A stretch of DNA of 64,000 nt. It comes from Cryptomeria japonica. Taxonomy: Eukaryota; Streptophyta; Pinopsida; Cupressales; Cupressaceae. The position numbers were made by a program, and so were the translations under genes. Every line of letters begins with the position of its first letter. Position 1 is the first letter of the stretch. Shown piece by piece: positions 34,745 to 46,924 of the stretch. The notes beneath the pieces are model-generated. The model did no database searches. It saw only the letters and a list, made by a program, of their open reading frames with translations, and had not been told where the DNA came from. The stretch spans positions 160,516,849-160,580,848 of the forward strand of contig NC_081413.1 in the NCBI RefSeq assembly GCF_030272615.1, written 5' to 3'.

Positions 34745-37700
34745 ATCCTCGCCTTAGTTTCATCTCATTTTCCATGTCCTTATCCTACCAACGTCTTTGA
34801 GCATACTTTTAAAGGTCATGGTCCAATTTTTTAAGGCTACTATCCAAACAAAAAGATGTTTGAGTCCTTCTTCCATCCCCTATCATGTGTCCATCTTCTA
34901 TTGAAAAAGTCAAAATACAAAAAAAATAAAAAAAAAGGTGAAAAAAAAAAGAAAAAGAAAAAAGTAAAGAAAAATAATTCGTTCACTGGTGAAAACCTAG
35001 CAAACAGGCGCCTTGGGCAAGTATTGTGATGAAAACCTGGCAAACAGGCGTCATGCGTAATTTATGAACTTCTTGCACACCACACTTGGGGGCAGGTTTC
35101 CTCCTTCATATCCTATTGCCCTTCCATTATCCTATCGAACCCCTGCCATTACCCTTCATATCCTATTATCCCTCATCTCCATTTTCCCTTTCCACCTTTG
35201 ATCTTGACAAGGCTAAGGATCTTCATGAGCATCATGCATCTTGTTTGCAGCTTTCAGTCTATCATAGCTTTTGGTCATTTATCCATTTGCTTATTATAAC
35301 CTTTCATCCATAATCCCTGTCTTATTGCAACTTTTTGCCACTATCCCGTATCCTACCCCAACCTTCAGTCCATGTCCCTTATCCATTCTTGGTCTTGCTT
35401 ATCCTATCCATATCTTATCACTATCCATACACTCTTTTTCCGTCCCTTGATCTTGATCTGACATAAGGACGCAAAATTTAAACATGGTTTCAAAAACCTC
35501 TTGACATGTCCCTCATGCCATGTCATTGCTTTACATTGTCATATCCAGTCTCTTGTCCCATCATGCAATAGCCCTTGAAAATTGCATCTGCATTGTCTCC
35601 ATGATAAAAGGCCTTTGTCTTCCATCTATCCACCATCATTTCAACAAGCCTATTTATCCATTTGTCATATTCCTTGCCTTGCTAGACACTGGGGGCAAAA
35701 ATTATAAAATCTCAAAAAAAGATCATAAACATTTAAAATGTCCTGAAAAAATCTCTAAAAAATTGAAAAAATGTCTTGAAAAAATCCAAAAAAGTCATAA
35801 AAAGTCCTGAAAAAAATGACCACAAAAAAAATTGTAAAAACTCAAAATCCAAAAAAAAAAATTTCTTTGGCATCACACATTTTGCAATAAATGATCCCTT
35901 TTGTGCATAAGACAAAACACTAAGCATTCATCTAACAACAATCAATCCAACACTGCGCTTTAATAAAATCATGCATGAACAGATGAACTTTTTATTCAAA
36001 CCAAACATTCAACCTGATCAACATTGTCATATCAATCAACCTCAAAATCATTTGTCCTTGTCTCTACTATCATGGGTCTTATACAAGGTGTGGTATACTC
36101 AAAACCAGACTGTGTCTTGTCTTAGACGGGGTACCACATGTCCTGAAACCATACAGCATGATCATCCTATCAGCATTTTCAACTTTTGACAATGAAGATC
36201 AAGATGTTTGTTTTATTTGTTGGAATTTGTGCATCTTATCTTTTTATTGATTTATCTTTGGCTTCGGTCATGTTCCTATGTTGCTCGATGATGTCACTGA
36301 GTGATTTAGAGTGACCGGGATGGATCATGGTCCTTTTCTTTTTTATTGTGATTGTTGTTTATGATGTGTCTATCTTTTGTACAAAGGGTTGCATTTCAGC
36401 TCTGGCCTTCAATGCCACGATGCTACACATCCATTTTGCTATATTAAAATAAAGGTTCTCACCTACAAACTGCATTATTGAAAGCAAGTTTTTCTTCGTC
36501 TCTCACTGTCCTCTTGTCTCATTTTCTTCTTACTAACATTTCTTCCGTCAGTTCGGATAGTCAGTTCGGTCTAGTGCTCCGATTTTTGTGCACACATATG
36601 TTGCATCCTGCATCCATTCAGTTAGTACATTTGCATTACATCATGTATTACATCACGCATTTTATCCATTTCATATTATCAATGCATCAAAAAAAAAAAA
36701 AACACATAAAAAACTATACATTCATGCATGTTCCACAATGGTACATCAACAGTGCATAAGTCATCCATACATGGAAAATAACATATGTCATAACATATTG
36801 CATCCCATCATATCGATGCATATCATATATCATCATAATATCGGAGTACAAAATTGGACTGTCTGTCCTAAGTATGGCCCGCAGGCTGACTACAAAATAT
36901 CAAACTACATAATGTCCACTGTCTGTCATAAGGAGCATGTGCCTCTGTCACTGGGTGCTCCCTCTATCCTCCTCATCCTTGCCATGTCTCAAGGATGATG
37001 TCCCTCCTATCCCAAGTCCTACTATTGTATCTCTATCCATGCTTTTGAGTCTATGTCGTAACATGAAGTAGTCAGGTCGGCTCTCCCGTGTGATCAATGG
37101 ACATTGTCGACTCTGCATCACAATTGGGGCACATTTTGTCAGTTTTAGGGTTTTCTCCTACGGGTTGCATTTCCTCATTTTCATGTCCACATCAGGGTGT
37201 TTTTCATCTATTCTGACCTATCCTACCCTTATCCCCCCTTTTTGGATCATTCGCATGTCGTTTTGGACCAAAATTGAGTTCCCAATGCACAACTGCGCCT
37301 GTGTCAAGGAACCTGCACCTGTGTCATGTAACCTGCGCCTGTGTACCATACAAAAGCATAGAAGACCTTACACAAGCACAAAAGACCCTACACAAGTGCA
37401 GAAGACACTACACAAGTGCAAAAGTCAGTTTCTGCATCCCCTGTGGGCCCCGCAATGTCCAGCAAGCAATCGAAATTCATGAAATTGAAAACATGGGTTT
37501 TTGAGATACATACCTCTGCTCCTGCATCGTCTGGTTGTTTGTAAGTGCATACACATTCCTCGAGGTGATCTGCCATTAGAATGTTTGCCATCTATCTGCA
37601 AGTGTCCTTGTCCAGAGCAACAAGTTCTCCTCCTTGGCTAGTGCAAATGAGCAATTTTCCCTCTCTTGGCCTCATTTATAGCTCTTTGTCAGTCCATAGA

Positions 37701-37950
37701 TGGATGTGCATCCTCTCCATCTTATGTTGGTTGCGGTCTTTTGCATCTTCAATTGCTTGTCCTTCATGCATCCGGTATCTGATTGTCAGTCCGTTCGATC
37801 CTATCGTCTCCTATCATTTTTATCGATCAATTGGCCTCTTTTCTGCATGTTTTTGGCCAATTCCTCGAGGGGGCATGCATATGTCATTATTATTGTCTAA
37901 GGAATTTTCATTACTATTCTTTGAAACAACGCTTAAAATCACATTGTCTC
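34745..37950 (+). other. Non-coding 3' interior of the LARD-like element
   Basis: There is no supported gene in 3.2 kb. It holds an A-rich run (34918-34976), a direct repeat of 'aaaacctrgcaaacaggcg' at about 34992 and 35034, several A-rich stretches near 35700-35880 and (A)n at 36690-36702, then the 'cctgtgt' array. Similar aaacaggcg-type strings are common in non-coding parts of plant gypsy elements, as far as I recall. Confidence 0.6.
37284..37425 (+). repeat. Direct then inverted 'gcctgtgt' repeat array
   Basis: Three copies of 'ctgcgcctgtgt' variants (37290-37342) are followed by four copies of the inverted form 'tacacaagtgcagaag' (37368-37425). The two halves are complementary and could fold into a hairpin. 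The forward motif matches the array at 29963-30092. Confidence 0.75.
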
Positions 37951-37964
37951 AAAGAGGGGCAAAA
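37951..37964 (+). promoter_or_regulatory. Polypurine tract, LARD-like element
   Basis: aaagaggggcaaaa ends exactly at the first base of the 3' LTR (37965), the position from which plus-strand DNA synthesis starts. Confidence 0.8.
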
Positions 37965-39247
37965 TGTAGACACCTAAAAATGGTCAATGCTTGCGAAGTC
38001 ATACTTTCACATTTGCACATTGCCTCATTTTAGGTTTTTGTGTCACATTAACATTTCTCCTATGTCACGCACTTGGTCTTTATCATTTGTGAGCATCGAG
38101 TCCCTCTTCTGCATTCTTCATCTGTTTCTCTTTCGAATTTGGTCTTGTCGACAACAATCTTCAATCATGATTTTGGTCGATCTTTGTCCTTGTCAATCTT
38201 GTCATATTGCGATCGATTCATCATCGATCCTTGTCCTTTTCAATCATGTCAATTTGGTCAATTTGTCATTGATTTTTGTCAACCAATTTCAATCAAATCA
38301 TTTATCAACACTGGTCATTTATCAATCCAAAATCAAATCATGATCAAGTTAATTATCTTTCATCAAGACCTAATTCATCTTCTAGGGTTTCGTGATTTAA
38401 TCATTTAACCTGGTGTGTCATTTTCCTCCTTTAGTATTAATAAATTGTTTATTTATCCTAAGTCTTCTCATTGCAATTAAATGTTCATTTAATTGGCTAA
38501 TTATTCCTCTTTGTGAATTAATTAATAAATGACAAATTATTAATTAATTTACCAAATTCCTAATTTCTAATTTTCATCAATTTCATCTTTTTCTAATTTC
38601 AATTTCCTCCTATTTCTCTCCTAAATTCATGGAAATGACATAGAAATTTGTCATAATTTGTCATAAATTGTCATAAATCTTTGCATAGAAATTTGTCATA
38701 AATTGTCATAAATCTTTGCATAGAAATTTGTCATAAATTGTCATAAATCTTTGCATAGAAATTTGTCATAAATTGTCATAAATCCTTGCATAGCAATTTG
38801 TCATAGACATGTCATAATTTTGCTATTCTTGATTTGAATTTCCATTCGAATCACTATCATGCTAATCTTGTCATCTCTCCAATTCTTCTATAAATTGGAT
38901 GAATTTCTTCAATTTTGGCTAATAATGAGAATAATTGGTAATCAGGCTATCGAATTTATGCTTCTAGTACTCTTGATCAAAAATCCTGTCTACTTGCTTT
39001 CAATTGTGTGTGCACTTGTAGGTGAGATCCACAACCAAACCATTTGGAGAGCAAAGAAGAACAACGGAGCTGCATGAAGGAGCATTCAAATCGTGTCTAT
39101 GGTTTGCATAATTTCTTTGCTTTTGAATGTTTTTGTTTCATGTCTCTATTGAATGTGTCTTAGGATAGATTCATTGCAATGAATGCATTTGTGATTGAGC
39201 TATTACGTTTATCTTTCTTGTGATGATTTCCTATTTCCTAACGTACA
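37965..39247 (+). repeat. 3' LTR of the LARD-like element
   Basis: 1283 bp; longer than the 5' LTR by exactly one 35-bp repeat unit (array at about 38640-38790). It ends ...aacgtaca, followed by the target duplication GTTAG. Confidence 0.92.
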
Positions 39248-40350
39248 GTTAGAGTTTGTGCAAGGAAGCTTTAATGTTTTTTATGATATTTTTAAGGGAA
39301 ATGAATATACGATACAACCAACACTTAATATGGTCAGATAATTGCACCTCACAATTCAAGAATGCAAGGATGTTATATTGGTTGAGTAGGATGCATGTGA
39401 CAAGCAGTGTACAAAATTTTTGGAATTTCATTGAGGCTAGACATGGAAAGGGAGAGCACGATGGTGCAGGATCATGCATAAAAAGAGCACTATCTAGAGA
39501 AGAATTGAAGTACTAAGGTGGTGCTAGGTTGACATATGCAACAACAATTGTGCGATGGTGTAACTATACAATGGGACCAGGTAATGCAGGTATGTCAATG
39601 GTTCATAGATATTTTTGGTTGATCACTAAATCTAACATTGAAAATATCAAGATTGTTGTACACTCGCAAGATCTAGTGACAGGCACTCATTTCGAAGTTC
39701 AAATGCAAGTTCACTAGTAATTTATACTAGACAAATTATATGTTTTTTCTCTTCATGTATGTATTTTTTGTGGGAAGAATGTGAATCACAAGAGTGGGTT
39801 GACAAATGGTCTTGTAGATTGTTGGTTCTCATTGATACCTATCAAATTCCTAGAGCATTGTAGTTGAACTAGATGGAAGCATCAGTTGATTTCGATCATG
39901 TATCCGACCTAGTGGAACCAGGTGGTTTTTGGGCTAATTTTATTGCAGAAACTTTTTTGGCTTATTTTTTTGCATCAAACATTATTGTCTATATTAATTG
40001 TCATTCTATAATATACAGGTCATGTGTATGCAATTGTTTCAAAAGAGAACAATGAAGAAGGAATGAATTACATTTTGTGTCATTGTATTGAGCCTAAGAG
40101 AAAATTGACAACCACAATCATTGATAGAGAGGGTATTGAGTATCTAGTAGGGTCTATTGTCATGACAAGCACATGGCTTAGGAGATACCCTTTCAAGAAT
40201 TTTGATGTTTGGTTGTTCAAGGACTTTGAAACATAGACATATTCTTCATTTCTGCAACCTTGTTGTTGCAACAAATATTCTATTGATTAAGTATCGTGGT
40301 AGACCTCATAACAAACGTTTATAGAAAGTTCATAAATCTGACCAGAAGGC
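39248..40350 (+). pseudogene. Decayed transposase-like gene, downstream part
   Basis: The reading frame left at 28593 resumes in phase after the target duplication (THW-L then EFVQGSFNVFYDIF). A frameshift leads to WSDNCTSQFKNARMLYW and ARHGKGEHDGAGSCIKRALSREEL (39330-39513), the best conserved block, with Asp, His and Gly clusters that could be catalytic. Further pieces read TYATTIVRWCNY, then after an aatatacag|g splice-acceptor-like site at 40018 GHVYAIVSKENNEEGMNYI and YPFKNFDVWLFKDFE. The gene may therefore have had an intron near 39935-40018. The family is not recognised with certainty; stops and frameshifts show it is dead. Confidence 0.58.
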
Positions 40351-40869
40351 ATTACTTGACATAATACAGGTTAGAGCTGATCCAAAAGGCTCACTTGATT
40401 GATTCTACGGTTCAGGGTAGAATGATTTTGAGAATTTTGTATACATCAGTGGTGAATTGTTCTGTATTTAGTTTTTGTATATTTAAATGGCGATGACCTG
40501 ATTTGCACATATTTAAATTCTAAATTTTGTATAAAAGCCCATGAGATGATTTTTAACACATTTATTTGTATATTTAAATAGCCAAGATCTGATTTGTCCA
40601 TTTTAGAGGTAAATTTTTTAATACATGTGACTATCTTTTGTGACTATTTTTGGAATATATATGTCTATGTTTTGAATATCTTAAGGGTTTTGAGTTTATG
40701 TGATGTGATAAGGTCAATCATGGCCATTCTTGATTATATCTTAAGGATTTTGATTTTATTGTGATGTAAGAAATAATCATAGAGATCTATGTTGTACATT
40801 GTATAATCATGGAGAATATTTTGGGTCATTATTGGCTCATGGGAGTCATAGATTCAGTCTAGATACAAA
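40351..40869. other. AT-rich spacer, no feature seen
   Basis: I see no gene, repeat or element boundary between the decayed gene and the satellite array. Two short phrases repeat ('ttaagggttttga' and 'ttaaggattttga' near 40680 and 40740). Confidence 0.5.
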
Positions 40870-43298
40870 TTGAGAAAACATTGTCAATGTTTTCAAAAAA
40901 GTTGTCAAGCAACTTCCAGGTCGCATTTATAGGGTATGGCTCTCAATGTTCCAATGCTTTGGGAGGCACAATAAGAGCATGCCTAGCATAAACCTACCCA
41001 CGATGGATGAAATCAATTCTAGCCTATCTTGCAACTTTGCATTGCATGCAACTAACGATTTTTGTAGCAAGCAAAAAAATGCTACCATTTGAAAATGGAT
41101 CTGATTCATCAAAAACTAAGATAGGACATTATAGAAGACCCTCACATGACCCTACAGGTTCAAATTAATTGATCATATGTGTCTTGGATTGAGAGAACCA
41201 GTTTGTCAAAGTTTGACAAGTTTTTGGACTCGGAGCACTTGAGAGATTGTGTCGGTAGGGTATGGCTCTCATTGTTATGACACTTTGGGAGGCACAATAG
41301 GAGCATTCTTAGCATAAACCAGCCCACTTGGAGGTGCATGTGATGTTGGTTTGTGCCCACAATGGATGGAATTAATTTTAGCCTATCTTGCAACTTTGCA
41401 TTGCATGCGACTGATTGTTCTGGCAACAAGTGAAAAAAATGCTACCATTTGAAAATCGCTTCGACTCACTAGAAATCATGATAGGAAATTGTAGAAGATC
41501 CTTAGGTGACCCTAAAGGTTCAAATGGATCAATCATATGTGTCCTAGATTGAGAGAAATAGTTCGTCAAAGTTTGACAATTTTTTGGACTCAGGGCACTT
41601 GAGAGATCGCGTCGGTAAAGTATGGCTCTTGATGTTTTGGCATTTTGGGAGGCACAACAGGAGCATTCCTAGCATAAAACTACTCACTTGGAGGTTCTTG
41701 TGATGTTGGTTTATTCCTATGATAGACGAAATTAATACTAGCCTATCTTGGAACTTTGCATTGCATCAATTTTTGCAGCAGGCAAAAAATGCTACCATTT
41801 GAAAATGGCTTCGATTCCTTAGAAACCAAGATAGGCCATTGTACAAAAGCCTTACATGATTCTATAGGTTTAAATGGATTGATTATATGTGTCCTAGATT
41901 GAGAGAAATAGTCCATCAAAGTTTGACAATATTTTGGACTCAGGGCACTTGAGAGATCGTGTCGGTAGGGTATGGCTCTTGACGTTCCAATGCTTTGGGA
42001 GGCACAATAGGAGAATACCTTGCATAAACCTTCCCACTTGTATGTGCTTGTGGTGTTGTTTTGTGCCCATGATGGATAAAATCAATTCTATCCTATCTTA
42101 CAACTTTGCATTGCATGCAACTAACGGTTTTTATAATAGGCAAAAATATGCTACCATTTAAAAATGGCTTCAAGTCATCAAAAACCAAGATAGGCCATTG
42201 TAGAAGAGCCTCACATGACCCTAAATGTTCAAATGGATTGATCATGTGTGTCTTGGATTGAGAGAAACAGTTCATTAATGTTTGACATTTTTTTGGACTC
42301 AGGGCACTTGAGAGATCGCGTTAGTAGGGTATGGTTCTCGATGTTTCGATAGTTTGGGAGGCACAACAAGAGAATGAATAGCATAAACTTGCCCACTTGG
42401 AGGTTTTTGTGATGTTGGTTTGTTCCCATGATGGACAAAATCAATTCTATCCTATCTTGCAACTTTGCATTGCATGCAACTGACAGTTTTTATAGCAGGC
42501 AAAAAAATGCTACCATTTGAAGATGGATTTGATTCGTCAAAAACCAAGATAGGGAATTGTAGAAGAGCCTCATGTGACCCTATAGGTTCAAATAGATAAA
42601 TCATATGTGTCATAGATTGGGAGAAATAGTTTGTCAAATTTTGACATTTTTTTGGACTTAAGGCACTTGAGAGATAGCGCAGGCACCGGTATGGGTCTCA
42701 ACATTCTTGCACATTGGGAGGCTCAATAGGAGAATTCCTAGTGTAAAACTACCCACTCAGAGGTTCTCGTGATGTTGTTTTATGCCTACGACAGACGAAA
42801 TCAATTCTAGCCTATCTCGCAAATTTTCATTGCATGTGACTGAAGGTTTTTGCAGCAAGCAAAAAAATGCTACCATTTGAAAAAGGGTTTGAGTCATTAG
42901 AAACCAAGATAGGACATTGTAGAAATCCTCACATGACCCTGCAAGTTCAAAAAAGATCAATCATATGTGTCTTGGATTAAGAGAAACAATGTGTCAAAGT
43001 TTGATAATTTTTTGGACTCGGGGCACTTGAGAGATCATGTTGCTAGGGTATGGATCTCGATGTTCCAATGCTTTGGGAGGCACAACAAGAGCATGCCTAG
43101 TGTAAAAATGCCAACTTGGAGGTGCTCATGATGTTGGTTTGTGTCCATGATGGACGAAATCAATTCTAGAATATCTTGCAACTTTGCATTGCATGCAACT
43201 AATGGTTTTTTTAGCAAGCAAAAAATGCTACCATTTGAAAATGGCTCTAAGTCGTCAGAAACCAAGATAGGCCATTGTAGAGAGTCTCACGTGACCCT
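40870..43298 (+). repeat. Tandem satellite-like array, ~359-bp unit, about 6.8 copies
   Basis: The landmark 'ttggactcrgggcacttgaga' recurs at about 41226, 41586, 41936, 42295, 42654 and 43014, a spacing of 350-360. Each unit also carries 'gtatggctctcgatgttcc', 'tttgggaggcacaa', 'aacttggaggt', 'ttgcaactttgcattgcatg', 'aaatgctaccatttgaaaa' and 'accaagataggccattgtaga'. Units differ by perhaps 10-20 percent. The first copy is degenerate on its left edge and the last is cut by copia-D at 43299. Because 359 is not a multiple of three, short frames repeated in each unit are not a protein repeat. Confidence 0.9.
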
Positions 43299-44562
43299 TG
43301 TTAAAATAACTGATGGACAACTAAGATGGTGGGGGGTGAATTAGTTGTCAATAGATTATATTAATCATACCACTTTATAACCTTTAACCGAAGTACATAA
43401 ACAATGAATACCAGAATAGCAGAAATAGATACTGATAAGCAATAAAACTTAAGTATGAAACAAAGAATCAACACAATGCAACCATACCACATAACACCAT
43501 GATTTTTATGTGGAAAATTTGGTAAAGGGAAAAACCATGGTGGGAAGCCTACCCACAGTCAGATAATACTTTTGTAGAAAGTATGTGATACAATAAGGGG
43601 CTTGCACATGCAGGAAGGCACACTTCCTAGAGCGTACTGCTCATTACAAAGGAGTCTCACTGACTACAAAGAGGTTATAACCACCTCAATATAATTGGAC
43701 TATAATCCAAAAGAATGAACTTCCAAAGATAGCATCTACCATGCCCAATTATAGTCCCGATTAAGCTCAATACCATAGGCCTTTGACCTCTTACATAAAC
43801 CCGATTTGATTTTTAATGATCGACCAAATCCTTTGCCTGAATGATATTATATTATTGTTATATTTCATTTCTTTTCCATGATCACAACTACAATCTACAA
43901 TGAGATCTTACATCAATTTATACAAACCCTAAGGCTTAAACCAATTAGGTCGGCCACCTAAAAGATATTACAATAAGATCATTACATACAACCACATTAC
44001 AATGATATGCCATGTCAGCTTTAGACCAAAACAACATTAACCAATCCATAAATTATCCCAATAATGTATAGGGAACACATTACATGATACCAGTCCATAA
44101 CTTGAATAGATACAAGACCTAATTTGGGTCCACCACACCAAAGTGATGTCTCTAATCAGTCGAGGCATGAACAAAGATCACCTTCTGCATCCTAAATTCC
44201 ATCTAGAAGTCACACCAACACCACTTATGCATCCTGTCAAAGATTCTCAGTAAAAGCTCTATCGGTAAAGCCCTAAACCCTTACCACTATAGGCTTACTA
44301 GAATTTATGATAGAATCCGATCATCAAGTCAATACCAACTGACCAAAACATACTCCAGAAACATGCAACACACTAAACCAAACATATTCCATTGATCCAA
44401 ACATGTCGGTAGTAACCAACTGATAGTCCCTTTTACTAGTAACACTGGTTCTTTTATCAGTAACCAAAATCTGTCCGTCGGTAACCAATCATAATAGCTA
44501 GAGTTGACATCAATGACAAAACATCAATGCAACACATAATTAATTCCTTCATATTACCAGCA
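43299..44562 (-). repeat. copia-D 3' LTR
   Basis: 1264 bp. On the plus strand it runs TGTTAAAATAACTG to ATTACCAGCA. It carries the shared block at 43508-43555 and 'ggggggtgaattag' next to its right (minus-strand 3') end. It matches 48363-49527. Confidence 0.87.
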
Positions 44563-44933
44563 CTCTCCCCCTTTGGTATTGATGGCAACACTAGATGTGA
44601 AAATTTTAAACATCTAAGTGCCAAGAAATGCTTAAAATTTCTCATAGAAGATATAACAATGAAAAACTGAAAAAATCCCATCAACTCCCCTTGAGGAGTG
44701 AAGTCCAATCTGAAACTTATCTGAATCTCTCTCCCAGATGATATATTATGAAACTATTTTTCACATCATATATCTCTCCCCCTTTGACATCAATGCCAAA
44801 GATATGACATAGATATCAAAATCCTATGAATTGCAAAGCTGACTACTCCCACTGAGTAGTAGCACCACTACCTCAATCTGGATCAAAGGATAAAGTTTAT
44901 GATGCATACTAGATTGATGGTCTACTCCATCAA
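44563..44933 (-). other. copia-D 3' untranslated region with repeated polypurine tracts
   Basis: On the minus strand aaagggggagag abuts the LTR start, and a second strong copy, gtcaaagggggagagata, lies near 44770-44787. Weaker purine runs lie near 44693, 44728 and 44847. No coding sequence. Confidence 0.7.
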
Positions 44934-46100
44934 TTAAGTTTCTTTCAGAGGGGTAGATACTCCTAACCTGTCTCTCAAATACTCAAATGATTCTTTATAC
45001 ATCGGTTTAGTGAATATATCTACAATCTTCTCTTTAGTGTTCACATAAACTAATTTGACTTCCTTTTCTTCCACCTTTTCCTTCAAAAAGTTATATTTTA
45101 TTTATATGTGCTTAGTCTTAGATTGAAATACTGGATTCTTAGATATGTCAATAGTTTCAAAGTTATCACAATAGATAACTACCGATTCATTGCAATTTAC
45201 CTTGATATCCTTCAACATTTTCTTCATCCACAAGGCTTGAGTGCAATTAGTTGCTGCTGCAACATATTCATCTTCTGCAGTAGATAAAGAAATGCATGAC
45301 TATTTTTTAGAATACCATAAGCCATATTTTGTTGTTCCTTGCAAATACCAAAATATCCTCTTTATTGCACATTCATGGTTTTCTTTAGGATTACTTTGAT
45401 ATCTTGAAACAATACTTATTGCATTCATAATATTCGGTCTAGTCTGAGTTAGATATAACATGCCACCAATCATAGACTTATACCTTGTTGAATTTACCGA
45501 TGTAGATGTGTCTTTGATAGATAATTTCTCACTTGTCACCATAAGAGTACTTACCGGTTTGGAATTATCCATACCAATCTTCTTCAACAATTCCCTTAGA
45601 TACTTAGTTTGACAGATAAAAATGCCTTTGTCAGTTTGAGTAATCTGCAAACCTAAGAAAAATCTCATCTCACCAATCATAGACATTTCAAATTCATTCT
45701 TCATATTATTAGAGAATTCCATGCACAATTTATCTTCGCCTCCAAAAATGATATCATCAACAAATACTTCAATGATAAAAATATCATCATCAGTGATCTT
45801 GTAAGATAAATTACTATTAGCGTTACCTTTAGTAAAACCAAGTTTCAAAAGATATTTATCCAACCTTACATACCAAGCTCTAGGAGATTGTTTCAATCCA
45901 TATAATTCTTTCCTTAACCCGCAAACCATATCTTTGTCATCTGTCAGTGAAAATCCATCAGGCTTCTCAATGTATACTTATTCATCAAGTTCACCATTAA
46001 AAAATGCACAGTTAACATCCATTTGATAGACCTTATAGTTCTTGTATGCTGGATAGGCAAGAAATAGTCTAACGGCTTCAATTCTAGCTACAGGTGCAAA
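44934..46100 (-). pseudogene. copia-D reverse transcriptase (partial) and RNase H (partial)
   Basis: It begins after the deletion at [10 protein letters not shown], then [35 protein letters not shown] and FLGLQITQTDKG. Here both Gln codons are intact, unlike copia-A, C and E. RNase H jumps from KYGLWY straight to SKK, so the segment with the first catalytic Asp (TDADWAG type) is gone. TAG at 45300-45302 replaces the Gln of KKQS. The end reads EYLRDRLGVS and TAA at 44934-44936. Confidence 0.85.
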
Positions 46101-46924
46101 TATTTAAGAGTAGGTTTATGTCCAAATCATAATTCATAAGGAAACTTACCAGTTTCACCTTTGATATGAACTTTGTTGAATGTGTAGACTGATGTACTCA
46201 TTGCTTCTCTCCAGTAGATGTGAGGCAACTTGGCTTCCACCATCATGGTTCATGTTGCATCCAAAATGGTTCTATTCTTCCTTTCCACTACTCCATTCTG
46301 TTGAGGACTCTGGCGTGCAGATAAATGTCTCCTAATTCCATTTATCTTATAATAACTGTTAAATTCATGAGAAGTGAACTCATTGTGTTGATCTAATCTC
46401 AGACATTTGATTTTCAATCCAGTTTTTGTTTCCACCATTTCTTTAAAGATCTTGAATTTCTCAAAAGCTTCAGACTTCTCCCTTAGAAAATTTACCCATG
46501 TCATTCTAGAATAATCATCAATTATTAGCATGAAGTACCTATCACCTTGAAATCTTCTGGTCCTTGCTGGACCACATAAGTCAGTAGGAATAAAATCAAA
46601 CAAATCATTAGATTTATCATGCATGCTCTTAAAATAAGTTCTAACTTGCTTTCCCAACTGGCATTCCTTACATACCAAATTATAAGGCTTTATAATCTTA
46701 TGTATATTTCTAACTGTCTTTGTTGAACCGATCTTAACAATACAATCAAAATTAACATGACACAACCTCTTATTCCATAACCAACTCTGATCAATGTGAG
46801 CAATCAAACATGTCTTATCATAAATGTTCAAGTGAAAGATATTACCTCTAGTCTGAGTACCGGTTGCAATCTCCAAGCTAGTTCTATTAATGATTTTGCA
46901 TTTTCTATCTTTGAACTAAAGTTG
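46101..46924 (-). pseudogene. copia-D integrase, C-terminus deleted
   Basis: The minus frame from 46876 has CKECQLGKQ, then FIPTDLCGPAR (relatives have HTD), LRLDQHNEFTS (relatives DQGGEF) and PQQNGVVERKNRTI with the catalytic Glu. A stop follows at 46250-46252, and the frame continues with WREAMSTSVYTFNKV until it joins reverse transcriptase at 46100 through a short 'aaata' overlap. Confidence 0.85.

Larger units (their letters stand above)
28594..39247 (+). mobile_element. Non-autonomous LTR retrotransposon (LARD-like), complete
   Basis: A complete 10,654-bp element has LTRs at 28594-29841 and 37965-39247, TG...CA ends (tgtagaca ... gtaca), a primer site and a polypurine tract, and is flanked by the direct repeat GTTAG (28589-28593 and 39248-39252). 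The 8.1 kb interior has no protease, reverse transcriptase, RNase H or integrase motif in any frame I read; its only long frame is Gln/Pro-rich. The primer site is identical over 13 bases to that of the gypsy element at 3284-3296, so a Ty3/gypsy relative probably supplied the enzymes. The size fits large retrotransposon derivatives. Confidence 0.9.

Noticed and set aside
34745-37950. Possible captured host gene in the 3' interior of the LARD-like element
   Set aside because: Only short frames broken by stops, no splice-consistent exon chain and no recognisable domain.
40927-43265. Similar short minus-strand frames repeated across the satellite units
   Set aside because: The unit of about 359 bp is not a multiple of three and each frame is closed by stops, so similarity reflects DNA repetition, not a protein repeat.
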